Source: Gemmatimonas sp. UBA7669 (GTDB lineage: Bacteria; Gemmatimonadota; Gemmatimonadetes; Gemmatimonadales; Gemmatimonadaceae). From it: a stretch of 64,000 nt of DNA. The notes under the pieces were generated by a model that saw only the letters and a list, made by a program, of their open reading frames with translations, did not search any database and was not told where the DNA came from. Shown here in pieces: positions 1 through 8,486 of the stretch (the stretch's first letter is position 1; each line of letters begins with the position of its first letter). The stretch covers positions 1-64,000 of the forward strand of contig NZ_DLHL01000043.1 of NCBI RefSeq assembly GCF_002483225.1, in the 5' to 3' direction. Both the position numbers and the translations under genes were made by a program.

Positions 1-63
1 TCAAGACAGCTGCTCGGATCCTCCGAACCTCACACCTTCTGTTCTCTCCAATCCTTGACGACG

Positions 64-1263
64 CTACGGCACCACCACCAATCCTGCCCGCCCACCGAAC
101 TCGTCGTCCACGGTTACCAGCCCGCGTGGCGCGCGCCAATCCCCGCCGTTGATGCGTACCGCCACCTTGTGTGTGCCGGAGGGCAGGGTGAGCACATGCG
201 TGAAACCCGAGGGGCCGTAGCGCATACGCACGGGCGTCCATTCGTTCGTGCTGGTCGCCACTTCCACCACGGCGTCGGGCGCGGCGGTGATGCTGAGAGT
301 CAATACACCACGTCCTTCGCGCCGCTGCAGTACCACTTCATCGCCACGCAGGTCGGGCACCACATCGGGAGAGAGTGAGCGCGCATCGGCAAAGCCGCGC
401 GCTGCGCGCTGCACCCCCTGCACCCGCAACGGATTCCAGCGCAACGCGACGCCGGTATAGCGAGCCTGCGGTACCCCGCGCACCACGTCGGCCAATTGTT
501 CACCGCCCTGCGCCATGAGCAGCAATGCGGGTGAAAGCTGCCATCCGGCGGTGATGCTGAAGCCATCGGCGCGACCAACGGTGGCGCCGGCACCCTGTCG
601 CCAACTGCGCGAGGCGCTCAAGGACCAGCGCGACATGCGCCACGCGAGATCGACGCCGACATCGTCGAGGGTGTAAGCCGGCACTTCGCGCTCGAGCACG
701 ATGCCGGAGGCCTCCATGAGCATCCAGTCGTCGGTGAACGAGCGTTGACCGGACACGCCAAGTTGCCAGACACTGCGGCCGATCACGCGCTGCACGTCAC
801 TGCCGAGCGCGAAGGCATGACCACGCGTGGACATGAGGTAGCGATCGGTGCGGCCCACACCGGCGCTGCCGTGCAACGTGACCGGTCCGAGCAACACACT
901 CTGCCGCGCGGCGGCACTGCGCGAGCCACTGGTGCTGCCAGGCCAGGCGAGGCCGTTGGTGGTGGACACCAGATCGAGATCCGTGCGCAGCCGTGTGGCC
1001 GGTGCGAACGAGGTGCGCAGCACCCACTGGGCGGCCGCGAGACTGTCGTCAGCCAGCGTGATGGCGCCCTCGGCGGCGATGGACCACCGCGAGCGGCCGT
1101 GCCACACGCCACCGCCCATGGTACCGGCATTGCGCAATGCACTACGCGGTTGCTGCACCCGTGCGCCGCCGGCATCGAGCCAGGCGAGCGTGCCTTGAGG
1201 AAGCAGCGGTTGCGCACGCGCGGGAGTCAGCGGTGCACACCATGGCGCGGCCAGCAGCGTCAT
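64..1263 (-). CDS. Exported protein with barrel-like body and C-terminal CBM48-like domain
   Basis: Last gene of the sigma-factor operon, 399 aa. The start is placed at the ATG at 1263, 34 bp after the upstream stop; a longer frame reading back to 1413 runs through that gene and lacks a signal. The N-terminus (MTLLAAPWCAPLTPARAQ) looks like a short Sec signal with a cleavage site near residue 18. The middle (about 30-310) is rich in alternating polar/hydrophobic stretches ending in W, F or R, as in outer-membrane barrels. The last 85 residues (near 315-399) show the beta-sandwich pattern of AMPK1/CBM48 glycogen-binding modules, with paired Trp (NEWTPV, GGDWRAP). I infer an outer-membrane or surface carbohydrate-contacting protein. 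The family is not recognised with confidence. Confidence 0.6.
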   Translation of the reverse strand: MTLLAAPWCAPLTPARAQPLLPQGTLAWLDAGGARVQQPRSALRNAGTMGGGVWHGRSRWSIAAEGAITLADDSLAAAQWVLRTSFAPATRLRTDLDLVSTTNGLAWPGSTSGSRSAAARQSVLLGPVTLHGSAGVGRTDRYLMSTRGHAFALGSDVQRVIGRSVWQLGVSGQRSFTDDWMLMEASGIVLEREVPAYTLDDVGVDLAWRMSRWSLSASRSWRQGAGATVGRADGFSITAGWQLSPALLLMAQGGEQLADVVRGVPQARYTGVALRWNPLRVQGVQRAARGFADARSLSPDVVPDLRGDEVVLQRREGRGVLTLSITAAPDAVVEVATSTNEWTPVRMRYGPSGFTHVLTLPSGTHKVAVRINGGDWRAPRGLVTVDDEFGGRAGLVVVP

Positions 1264-1297
1264 CCTGGTGATGACGCGACTGACCGAGGAGGAGACC

Positions 1298-1990
1298 TTA
1301 CTTGTTGCGCGGACGGGGCGGCACGTTTGCCGGAGCGAGTCCGTTGGACAAGCCGGCAGCCTGCGAATTGAGTAGAGACATGACACCCTTGGAGCGTAGC
1401 TCCATGGAGGCATCCGGCGCGAGTCCCGACGCGATATCGTTGCGCACCTCGACGCCCAGCGAGGCGAACTGGCCGCCGGTGGCGCCCTTGACCAGGAGCT
1501 CTCGAACGCGGCGGGTGGCGACGGTCTTGGACACCCCCGACTGGACCATTTCGGCCAGGACGCCGAGTGGAACGGTCAGTGGCTTGCCGGGCCAGAGCTT
1601 GCGCATATCCCGGAGCGTGGCCACCGGAATGCCGGCCTGCAGGGCGTCGGCCGCCGCCGCCAGTTCATCGTTGGAACGGGTGGGGGCCAGGGCCGATGCG
1701 GCGAGCGCCAGGCGATCGGCCAATGCCGACGTAGCGGTGCGGATGCGGTCCGGGGTGGCCTTCTTGGCCAGGCCTTCGCGCACCTTGGTTACCAGCGGGG
1801 CCGTGGGCAGGCCGCGGGCGGCCGCGTCGGCGATGATGGTGCGAAGGGCCGTGCGGGCGTCGTCGTCGCCGATGGCGTCGAAGGGCGTGGCGTCCTGCGC
1901 CAAGAGCACCGGCGAGGCAACGGGCAGGGCCGTGAGCGCCAGGCCGCTGAGCCATACCAGGCTGCGGCGGCGGAATGTCCGGGAAATCAT
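1298..1990 (-). CDS. Small exported helical protein of the sigma-factor operon
   Basis: 230 aa, from the ATG at 1990, 11 bp after the upstream stop. It begins with a basic n-region (MISRTFRRRS), a hydrophobic core and an ASPVLLAQ-type signal peptidase site near residue 31, so it is exported to the periplasm. The mature part is Ala/Leu-rich and mostly helical, with several short helix pairs and no recognisable catalytic motif; it ends in a Pro/Arg tail. I do not recognise a family. Its position between the CBM48 membrane protein and the CBM48 exported protein suggests a periplasmic partner of those two. Confidence 0.65.
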   Translation of the reverse strand: MISRTFRRRSLVWLSGLALTALPVASPVLLAQDATPFDAIGDDDARTALRTIIADAAARGLPTAPLVTKVREGLAKKATPDRIRTATSALADRLALAASALAPTRSNDELAAAADALQAGIPVATLRDMRKLWPGKPLTVPLGVLAEMVQSGVSKTVATRRVRELLVKGATGGQFASLGVEVRNDIASGLAPDASMELRSKGVMSLLNSQAAGLSNGLAPANVPPRPRNK

Positions 1991-2001
1991 GGGTCGGGTC
2001 C

Positions 2002-2697
2002 TCACGGATTCTGCACGATGATGACCGAACCCGGGCGACCGAAGTCGGCGTCGGTGGCCTCGGCGGCGCGCGGATCGGCCACCCAGGTCTCGCCATTCAC
2101 CACGAAGGAGTAGACGTGGCGGCCGGGCGGGAGCGGTACGGTGACCGACCACACACCACGGTCGAGCACGAGTGGCGCGTTGCTCACGTCCCAGTCGTTG
2201 AAATCGCCGACGATGCTCACGCGACTGGCGGTGGGCACGTCCCGCGCGTCGAGCACGAACTGTGTGGGAATGCGGAGCGCGGACACATCGGCGCCGCCTT
2301 CGACGGTCTGCAACGTGGTGCGCATGGGGTCGGCCACGGGCACCGTGGCCTGACTGTCCGTCTGCACGGCCAGCGTGGGTGCTACCCCCACACTGGCGTT
2401 GGGGCTCATGATGACGCCGCGGGCCATGAAGCCCACGAGCAGTGCACCAGCGGCCAAAGACGCGCCGCGCGCCACCGGCGGCACCGAGAACTGCCACCAC
2501 TCGGCCAGCGGTTCGAGGCGCGCCACGAAGCGCTGCCAGGGGGTGCGCTTGCGGTGCGCGACGGCGTTGAGAATGTCGGCGATGGCCCGACGATCGACCT
2601 CGGGCATGGGCGTGAGCACCGCGCGCACCTGGCGCAGCAGGCGATCATCGTCGGCGCCCGGTTCGAGACCGGGACCAAAAGGCGTCTGGTTATTCAT
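2002..2697 (-). CDS. Single-pass membrane protein with extracytoplasmic CBM48 domain, probable anti-sigma/sensor
   Basis: 231 aa. A cytoplasmic N-terminus (1-73, charged and helical) precedes one membrane segment at about 74-96. A linker follows, then a C-terminal AMPK1/CBM48 glycogen-binding-type domain (about 145-230) with the hallmark GDFNDW at 164-169 and a V-x-F-V-V-N-G strand near 195-202. The ATG at 2697 lies inside the end of the sigma-factor gene (8 bp overlap), so the two are translationally coupled, as is usual for ECF sigma/anti-sigma pairs. I infer a membrane anti-sigma that could sense a polysaccharide or sugar outside the membrane. No zinc-binding HxxxCxxC anti-sigma motif is present, so the anti-sigma role is inferred from context. 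Confidence 0.7.
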   Translation of the reverse strand: MNNQTPFGPGLEPGADDDRLLRQVRAVLTPMPEVDRRAIADILNAVAHRKRTPWQRFVARLEPLAEWWQFSVPPVARGASLAAGALLVGFMARGVIMSPNASVGVAPTLAVQTDSQATVPVADPMRTTLQTVEGGADVSALRIPTQFVLDARDVPTASRVSIVGDFNDWDVSNAPLVLDRGVWSVTVPLPPGRHVYSFVVNGETWVADPRAAEATDADFGRPGSVIIVQNP

Positions 2698-3250
2698 GGA
2701 TCGCTCCCTCACGGAGGCGCACACGCAGCGTATCGATGGCGCGCTTGACTCGCATGCGGAGAGTGGAGCCTTTGGCGCCCGTCACGATGGCCATCTCTTC
2801 GTAGTCCATGTCGTTCACGTGGCGGAGCAAAAAGGCTTCGCGTTGTTCAGGTGGCAGGGATGCCAGAGCAGCGTGGACGTCGCGCGCAAACCCGGCGTCG
2901 GGAATGTCCGCACTGTCCTCACTCGCAGCGTCGTACGGCAGGTCGCCGTACTCCAGCACTTCATGACGGCGCTTGCGCTTGGCCATGAGCGTGCGGCAAC
3001 GGTTCCCGAGAATGCGGAAGAACCACGGATCGAAAGGCGCATCCTCGCGGAACCGTGCCAGGTTGTCATGCACGCGGATGAAGGCGTCCTGCACGGCCTC
3101 CTCCGCATCCTCCCGATGATGCAACATCTGCATCGCGAACCGCAGGGCGCGCGGATAGTAATGCTCCACCAGCCGGGCGAAACTGGTGCGATCGCCCTGC
3201 CGCGCCTGCATCAGCACGAGGTGAAGGGTTCCGGCGTCGAGGGGTTGCAC
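2690..3250 (-). CDS. RNA polymerase sigma factor, ECF subfamily
   Basis: 186 aa, normal for ECF sigma factors. Region 2 spans about residues 20-90, with the typical FxxLVEHYYPRALRFA and EDAEEAVQDAFIRV stretches and a DPWFFRILGNRC segment. Region 4 spans about 125-180, with LPPEQREAFLLRHV followed by the helix-turn-helix YEEMAIVTGAKGSTLRMRVKRA (in two parts). It would recruit RNA polymerase to the promoters of a small regulon. The 3' end overlaps the CBM48 membrane-protein gene by 8 bp. Only 41 bp separate its start from the stop of an upstream lipoprotein gene on the same strand, so it may share that transcript. Confidence 0.92.
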   Translation of the reverse strand: MQPLDAGTLHLVLMQARQGDRTSFARLVEHYYPRALRFAMQMLHHREDAEEAVQDAFIRVHDNLARFREDAPFDPWFFRILGNRCRTLMAKRKRRHEVLEYGDLPYDAASEDSADIPDAGFARDVHAALASLPPEQREAFLLRHVNDMDYEEMAIVTGAKGSTLRMRVKRAIDTLRVRLREGAIHE

Positions 3251-3291
3251 GGGAGTAATGACAATTCAGCGGGAGATGGAGCCAGTGAAGC

Positions 3292-3732
3292 TTACAGACG
3301 GATCCGGGTCGTCTGCACGGCGCTTTCGGGACGCAGCGAGCCGTCGGCCTGACGCCGATAGGTCCACCACATCACGATCGCTTCGGTTGACTGCGCCGTA
3401 TAGCCGCCGATCTGGCTGTACGGCACCTGAACACTCGCGCCCTGTACGAGTGTGGGGCACTGCGTGTTGCATGGCGGATACAGGGCGATCACCATCTGGT
3501 CCTTGTCCACGACCATGTAGCCCACCACCAGTTCGGTGGTGTTGCGCAGCGTGAGGGTGGGGCGCTGGGCCTTCACCTCGAGCGTGCCGGCCACAATCCC
3601 CTGGTTGGGAGACGGGGTGTCCGATTCGTCCGCGAGCACGTTGCCGGCGGGTGAGTCACTGCAGGCCGCCAGCAGTCCGAGAGCGGACAGGGCGGTCACG
3701 GCGCGCACGAGCCGGGTTGTGGTACGTCGCAT
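3292..3732 (-). CDS. Hypothetical lipoprotein
   Basis: 146 aa from the ATG at 3732, chosen because it yields a clean lipoprotein signal: RR-rich n-region, hydrophobic core and lipobox LAAC near residue 24. The mature part contains a beta-rich stretch with a Cys pair (PPCNTQC) and ends on the YRR...TTRIRL region. No known domain is recognised. It sits directly upstream of the ECF sigma gene on the same strand and may be the first gene of that operon. Confidence 0.65.
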   Translation of the reverse strand: MRRTTTRLVRAVTALSALGLLAACSDSPAGNVLADESDTPSPNQGIVAGTLEVKAQRPTLTLRNTTELVVGYMVVDKDQMVIALYPPCNTQCPTLVQGASVQVPYSQIGGYTAQSTEAIVMWWTYRRQADGSLRPESAVQTTRIRL

Positions 3733-3935
3733 GGTACAGGAACTCCGGGAAACAGGTGATTCGATCCGTGCCCTGCTGTACCTGCCCCGATCGGAGCGTG
3801 TCACAGCGGAGGGTCCACCTGGCCCCGGAATTTCGTGACGAAGCCGATTCGTCCCCCGTCTCCCCCTTGCCACATGTGGCGAAACCGCGCGCGGGGCGAC
3901 GACGCCACCGTGGGGTGCTCCCCCTGTTAGTGTTC

Positions 3936-4256
3936 ATGATTGACGCCCTCGACCGGTTCACCGACGTCCTCGGCGAACCCCTGCGCGACCACCAGCGCGG
4001 CTGTCTGGCCGCCTTTGCCGCGGACCCGCGTCCCTCCACCTGGGAAGACGCACACGGCATCGTGCTCAATGTGCACGGCATGACGCTGTGGCAGGCCTGG
4101 CTGGCCGTCGATTCGACCGCCCCGACCACCGGGCGTCACGTGACCATCGACCCCTGGGATCGGCTGATCGTGCTGGAGGAGTGGTCCCGCATTCCCGACA
4201 CGGCCATGCTGGAGCGCCTTGTGGCCTTTGTGCTGGCGGAGACCCCCGCCTCGTAA
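3936..4256 (+). CDS. Hypothetical protein
   Basis: 106 aa from the ATG at 3936; the frame extends further upstream but that part overlaps the divergent lipoprotein gene and reads as random Arg/Pro-rich sequence. The protein is acidic and Trp-rich (TWEDAHG, LWQAWLAV, IDPWDRL), with a segment resembling small cytoplasmic regulators, but no family is recognised. It lies 72 bp upstream of ddl on the same strand. Confidence 0.5.
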   Translation: MIDALDRFTDVLGEPLRDHQRGCLAAFAADPRPSTWEDAHGIVLNVHGMTLWQAWLAVDSTAPTTGRHVTIDPWDRLIVLEEWSRIPDTAMLERLVAFVLAETPAS

Positions 4257-4328
4257 TTGGCGTCCCCGTTGGTGATGTGCCTGGCGTCGCCGTCTGCGAG
4301 GGCGACCGGCGCGCGCTAAGTTGCGCGC

Positions 4329-5411
4329 ATGGTTTCGCCTTCCCCGTCTGCTGCGGCATCGGCCGCCACGTCCCCCCTTCGCATCACCGTGCTGCTCGGC
4401 GGCGTGTCCGCCGAACGCGATGTCTCGCTCTCGAGCGGCCTGCGCATTGCCGTGGCGCTGCGGGAGAAGGGCCATTCGGTGACCTGTTTCGACCCCGCCG
4501 AGGGCGTGCTGAGTCGGGAAACAGAGGCGGCGCTACTGGCCGCCGGTGTGGGCAGCGCGCCGCCGTCACTGGAGGCGCTGGCGGGCCTGGCCGCGCGATC
4601 CCTGTCGCCCTCACTGGGCACGCGCCCGGAAATCACCGGTGCCGACTGTGTGTTTCTGGCGCTACATGGCGGCCAGGGCGAGGACGGCACCATTCAGGCC
4701 CTGCTGGACATGGTCGGGGTGCCGTACACGGGCAGCGGGCACCTGGCGAGCGCGCTGGCCATGGACAAGCACCTGAGCAAGGTGGTGCTGCGCTCAGCCG
4801 GCGTGGCGACCGCCAACTGGCTGATGGCGCCTGCCGACGGTTCGGCGCTCGACCCCGATACGGTGGGCCGTCATCTCGACTGGCCGGTGGTGGTCAAGCC
4901 CAGCAAGCAGGGCAGCACGGTGGGGCTGTCCATTGTGCGCGAACCCGGCGAACTGGCGGCGGCGGTCGCGGAAGCATTCCGGTTCGACGACGAGGTGATG
5001 ATCGAGCGCTTCGTGCCGGGCCAGGAGCTGACGGTGGGCATACTGGGCGACGCGGTGCTGCCGACGATCGAGATCCAGCCGGTCAAGGAGCTGTACGATT
5101 ACGAGTGCAAGTACACGCCGGGCATGGCGCGGGAGTTCGTAGCCGAACTATCGGCGGAGGTGCAAGCCAAGCTGGCTGATCAGGCGCGCCGGGCTTTTTC
5201 GGCGCTCAAGCTGCGCGGTTATGCACGCATTGACTTCCGTCTGGATCCATCAGGCCAGCCCTGGTGTTTGGAAGCCAACACGTTGCCGGGGATGACGCCC
5301 ACCAGTCTCATTCCGCAGGCCGCAGCGGCTGCCGGTGTCTTGTTTCCGGACCTCTGCGAACGCATCGTGCAGTTGGCCCTCGCTTCGTCGCATCACTCGC
5401 GCCCGTCCTGA
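4329..5411 (+). CDS. ddl: D-alanine--D-alanine ligase
   Basis: 360 aa, close to the family length. It ligates two D-alanines with ATP for peptidoglycan precursors, in the cytoplasm. The N-terminal Rossmann-like domain has the signature LLGGVSAERDVSLSSG (about residues 21-36) and the family HGGQGEDGT loop. The ATP-grasp domain follows, with PVVVKPSKQGSTVG and the Mg-binding RIDFRLD...LEANTLPGMTPTS near the C-terminus. The first ~18 residues are a Ser/Ala-rich extension before the first strand. The stop lies 47 bp before the rhomboid gene. Confidence 0.95.
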   Translation: MVSPSPSAAASAATSPLRITVLLGGVSAERDVSLSSGLRIAVALREKGHSVTCFDPAEGVLSRETEAALLAAGVGSAPPSLEALAGLAARSLSPSLGTRPEITGADCVFLALHGGQGEDGTIQALLDMVGVPYTGSGHLASALAMDKHLSKVVLRSAGVATANWLMAPADGSALDPDTVGRHLDWPVVVKPSKQGSTVGLSIVREPGELAAAVAEAFRFDDEVMIERFVPGQELTVGILGDAVLPTIEIQPVKELYDYECKYTPGMAREFVAELSAEVQAKLADQARRAFSALKLRGYARIDFRLDPSGQPWCLEANTLPGMTPTSLIPQAAAAAGVLFPDLCERIVQLALASSHHSRPS

Positions 5412-5458
5412 GCGTCCCCACCGGGCGCCCGTTGCGGTGCCGGCACCGTCCCATCGCC

Positions 5459-6382
5459 ATGGCGTACGTCACCTACGACGAGTTTGACTCTCCCCGCTCC
5501 CCGAGCGCCGTCTACTGGCTGATCGGGTTGTGCGTGGGCGTGTACTTCGTGCAGGCCACGCTGGTGGGCGACGCGAACATGGCCCGCTGGTTCGGCTATG
5601 CGTCGGGTGACGTGGCATCCGGCGCGATGTGGACGTTGGGCACCTACATGTTCGTGCACGGGGGCCTCATGCACCTGCTGCTCAACATGTGGACGCTGTG
5701 GCTGTTCGGTCCGCGTGTGGAAGCCGCATGGGGTGCGAGCACGTTCACGTGGTACTACCTGTGGTGCGGCCTCGGGGGCTGGGCCTTCCACGCCATGTTC
5801 CAGCAGGGCGGTGGTCTGCTCGTTGGCGCCTCGGCGGCCATCCTCGGTGTGGCGGTGGCCTATGCCTCGCGCTGGCCCGATGACGAAGTGCTGTTCTTCG
5901 GCGTGGTGCCCATGAAGGTGCGCTGGCTGGTGGTGTTCATGGCGCTCATCAACATCACCATGGCCGTGGTGAACGCGGGCAGCCTGGGCGGCACGGCTTA
6001 CGCCGCGCACATCGGCGGCATGATTGCGGGTTGGGTGTACCTGCGCGCGCCGAGCGCGGGCAGTCTGGGCCGCTTCCGTAATCGCATTGCGCCGGCGCCC
6101 GACTATGGCGACGAGCCTCCGCGCGCGGTGCCCAAGTCGTCGGCCCGTCCGCGTGAGCGCGAGGTGGACGACATCGTAGCACAGAGCAAGGCCGCCATGG
6201 CCCGCACGCGCCCGCCGCAAACGGTGCCGAAGCCGCAGAGCGCGCCGGCGGCCGTGGTGCCGGAGCCAGCCACGGCCCTCGATGCGGTGTTGGACAAGAT
6301 CGCGGCGGAAGGCATGGACAGTCTCACTCTGGCCGAGCGGAACTTGCTGGACGAGTGGTCGCGGCGACTGCGTGGCAACTGA
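5459..6382 (+). CDS. Rhomboid family intramembrane serine protease
   Basis: 307 aa from the ATG at 5459. Six hydrophobic segments lie between about residues 17 and 197. The rhomboid hallmarks are all present: HLLLN in TM2 (His72, Asn76), the catalytic serine in GASAAI (Ser125; the usual GxSG has Ala in place of the last Gly) and the catalytic His184 in YAAHIGG of the last TM. The C-terminal 110 residues are a soluble, Pro/Arg-rich tail ending in a short helical segment (LTLAERNLLDEWSRRL), as in several bacterial rhomboids. Substrates cannot be predicted. Confidence 0.9.
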   Translation: MAYVTYDEFDSPRSPSAVYWLIGLCVGVYFVQATLVGDANMARWFGYASGDVASGAMWTLGTYMFVHGGLMHLLLNMWTLWLFGPRVEAAWGASTFTWYYLWCGLGGWAFHAMFQQGGGLLVGASAAILGVAVAYASRWPDDEVLFFGVVPMKVRWLVVFMALINITMAVVNAGSLGGTAYAAHIGGMIAGWVYLRAPSAGSLGRFRNRIAPAPDYGDEPPRAVPKSSARPREREVDDIVAQSKAAMARTRPPQTVPKPQSAPAAVVPEPATALDAVLDKIAAEGMDSLTLAERNLLDEWSRRLRGN

Positions 6383-6423
6383 GGTTGCCGGCCGCGCCGT
6401 GTCGTGGCCCCCATGTACGCCCT

Positions 6424-6452
6424 GCGGCCCCTGACGGGGCCGCGTTAGTTTT
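6424..6452 (+). terminator. Rho-independent terminator downstream of the rhomboid gene
   Basis: An 8-bp GC stem (GCGGCCCC / GGGGCCGC) with a TGAC loop at 6424-6443 is followed by a T-rich tract (GTTAGTTTT). It lies between the rhomboid stop and the queF start and would separate the two transcripts. Confidence 0.7.
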
Positions 6453-6457
6453 CAGCC

Positions 6458-6850
6458 ATGCCCAAGCCTGAACTGCTGGAAACGTTCCCGAATCCCTACG
6501 CGGATCGGGCCTATGAGATCTACATGGAGACCGACGAGTTCACGTCGCTGTGCCCCCTGGGTGGCGTGGAGACGGACGCGGCGGAGCTCAAACTGCTGGA
6601 GGGTGGCGCGCCGGACTTTGCCACCATTCGCATCACGTACACGCCGGCCGCGAGCTGCCTCGAGCTCAAGAGCCTCAAGCTCTATTTCTGGAGCTTCCGC
6701 AACGACGGCATTTTCTACGAGCGCGTGGTGAATCGCATCCTCGACGATCTGGTGGCGGCTTGTCAGCCGCAGGCCATGACGGTGGTGGGTGACTTCAACG
6801 TGCGCGGTGGCCTCAAGAGCATCATCACGGCGAAGTACCAGGCGGCGTAA
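6458..6850 (+). CDS. queF: NADPH-dependent 7-cyano-7-deazaguanine (preQ0) reductase, divergent
   Basis: 130 aa, unimodular QueF type. It reduces preQ0 to preQ1 in queuosine synthesis. Family features: EFTSLCP with the nucleophilic Cys32, PDFATI with the general-acid Asp53, LELKSLKLYFWSFRN, and a C-terminal tunnel-fold strand (VGDFNVRGGL). Two oddities: Cys32 and Asp53 are 21 residues apart, whereas the Bacillus enzyme has seven, owing to an insertion of about 14 residues; and the conserved FHE substrate-binding motif reads FYE. queD lies about 10 kb downstream, so the pathway is represented in this region. Confidence 0.85.
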   Translation: MPKPELLETFPNPYADRAYEIYMETDEFTSLCPLGGVETDAAELKLLEGGAPDFATIRITYTPAASCLELKSLKLYFWSFRNDGIFYERVVNRILDDLVAACQPQAMTVVGDFNVRGGLKSIITAKYQAA

Positions 6851-6857
6851 GTCGCTC

Positions 6858-7700
6858 GTGTCTGCACCGCTGTCGTATCAGGAGACACCACCGGGGCCAC
6901 AGACGCCCCCGGTGGTGTCTGCGTATTGGCGTTTCGATGTGCACGCGTTGCCGCACGAGGGGTTTGTGCATCGCGTGTGGCCGGATGGCTGCGTGTCGCT
7001 GCTGGCCGTGTGCGTGCCGATTGGTGAGACGTGGCGTGTGGTGGCGACGGTAGTGCGTGGCATAACGCGCGCACCGCAGGATGTGCCGGTGCAGCCCGGC
7101 ACGCGCTATGTGGGCATCCGCTTTCGTGCAGAGAGCGGCGCAGCGGTGCTGGGGGTGCCGGCGGCATCGCTGCGTGATGTGAGCCCCATGCTGACCGAGG
7201 TGGTGGGGGCATCCGCCGACAGTCTCGCGCGCGCGGTGGAGGCGGCGCTGCCGCAGGGCGACGCCGCGGTGCATGCCGCATTCGATGGCTGGGTGGCCGC
7301 GCAAACCGCGCGTGTGCTCGCGCGCCGGTCTGCATCGCGCGGTCTGGTGGATGACGCGGTGGCGCGTCCGGTGGATCATCTCGTCACGAGCAGCGGACAG
7401 GCGCCCATGACTGACGTGGCGGCGGCGTCCGGCGTGGCGCTTCGCACGTTGCAGCGCCGCTTCGTGCTGGCTGTGGGGCTGACGGCCAAGCAGTTCGCGC
7501 AGCTGAGGCGGGCGCGGGCCATGCTGCGTCGCACGATCGATGACGCGCTGGACGAGCGTGTGGGCTGGTCCGGCGTGGCGGCGGAGTCGGGTTACGCCGA
7601 TCAGGCGCATCTGGCGCGTGAGGTGCGGCAATACGCGCAGTTGTCACCCACGGCGCTCAAGGCCTGGTTGTCGCAGATCGCGCACGAACTGGTGGAGTGA
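6858..7700 (+). CDS. AraC family transcriptional regulator
   Basis: 280 aa from a GTG at 6858, seven bases after the queF stop; upstream codons in this frame overlap queF. The N-terminal domain (about 1-110; AYWRFDVHALPHEGFVHRVWPDG) resembles the effector domain of regulators that read a W-x-P-D-G-C-V motif. The C-terminal AraC helix-turn-helix pair lies at about 170-270, with VAAASGVALRTLQRRFV and the second helix set WSGVAAESGYADQAHLAREVRQY. Tight spacing suggests cotranscription with queF, though a functional link is not obvious. Confidence 0.8.
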   Translation: MSAPLSYQETPPGPQTPPVVSAYWRFDVHALPHEGFVHRVWPDGCVSLLAVCVPIGETWRVVATVVRGITRAPQDVPVQPGTRYVGIRFRAESGAAVLGVPAASLRDVSPMLTEVVGASADSLARAVEAALPQGDAAVHAAFDGWVAAQTARVLARRSASRGLVDDAVARPVDHLVTSSGQAPMTDVAAASGVALRTLQRRFVLAVGLTAKQFAQLRRARAMLRRTIDDALDERVGWSGVAAESGYADQAHLAREVRQYAQLSPTALKAWLSQIAHELVE

Positions 7701-7824
7701 CGCGACGGGCGTCCGCCTTCGTGTTCGCACATGGGTTCCTCACATTGGCGTGATTGTTCAAGACGGAGTGCACCGCCCAAGGCAGACTGGTGCTGAGGAC
7801 ATTCACCTTTGGCCGGAGCAGGCG

Positions 7825-8421
7825 ATGATGCGGCGGATAACGAAGCGGTTGGCGAATCGGATGGCAGCGGCGATTCTGAGTCTGGCAATGGGCTCGGCCC
7901 TTGAAGCACAGGGCGATCCGCGTGGGGCGGATCCGCGGATGGCGGCGCAGAAGCAGGCGCAGGACGGCATGGCGCGCTTCGCGTGGCTGGTGGGTGAGTG
8001 GGAGGGGCCGGCCACAGTGTCGGCGGCTGGGCGCAACATGACGCTGACGCAGCGGGAAACGGTGCAGTGGTCGGCCAACAACACGGTGCTGCTCATTCAG
8101 GGCCGCGGCTCCATGCGCATGGGCCAGGAGGGTCCCGAGCGGCCGGTGTTCGCGGCGGCGGGCCTGCTGACCTTCGATGCCATCACCGGCAAGCACTTGT
8201 TCTTTTCTGCCAGCGGTACCGGGCAGGCCCAGCAGTTTGGCATCGAACTACATGGGGCCGACGGCATGATCTGGGGCTTTGACGCGCCGGATGGCAGCCG
8301 TACGCGCTACACCATTTCCCGGACCCCAACTGGGGCTTGGCGGGAGGTGGGCGAGGTCTCGACTGACGGCGGCAAGAGCTGGCGGCAGACGCTGGAGTTT
8401 ACGCTGACGCGTAAGCCGTAG
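7825..8421 (+). CDS. Exported hypothetical protein, lipocalin-like fold suspected
   Basis: 198 aa from paired ATGs at 7825/7828. A basic n-region and hydrophobic core ending ALEAQ indicate a Sec signal peptide of about 30 residues. The mature protein begins with a FAWLVGEWEGPA stretch, typical of small secreted beta-barrel proteins in which a Leu-x-G-x-W motif opens the fold, and continues with alternating strands. I recognise this only as similar to DUF1579-type or lipocalin-like proteins and assign no function. Confidence 0.6.
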   Translation: MMRRITKRLANRMAAAILSLAMGSALEAQGDPRGADPRMAAQKQAQDGMARFAWLVGEWEGPATVSAAGRNMTLTQRETVQWSANNTVLLIQGRGSMRMGQEGPERPVFAAAGLLTFDAITGKHLFFSASGTGQAQQFGIELHGADGMIWGFDAPDGSRTRYTISRTPTGAWREVGEVSTDGGKSWRQTLEFTLTRKP

Positions 8422-8486
8422 AGACCATACTCTGACGGGACGCCTCATTTGGCGCTACTGTGGAAGTCCACTTTCACGAGGACCGC

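Noticed and set aside
1298..2500. Long minus-strand frame of 400 codons spanning two genes
   Set aside because: Its upstream half overlaps the CBM48 membrane-protein gene in another frame and is Arg/His-rich; the real gene begins at 1990 with a signal peptide.
6383..6457. preQ1 riboswitch in front of queF
   Set aside because: The gap contains a GC hairpin and T-tract that fit a terminator; no preQ1 aptamer pattern (A-rich tail pairing with a loop) is seen.
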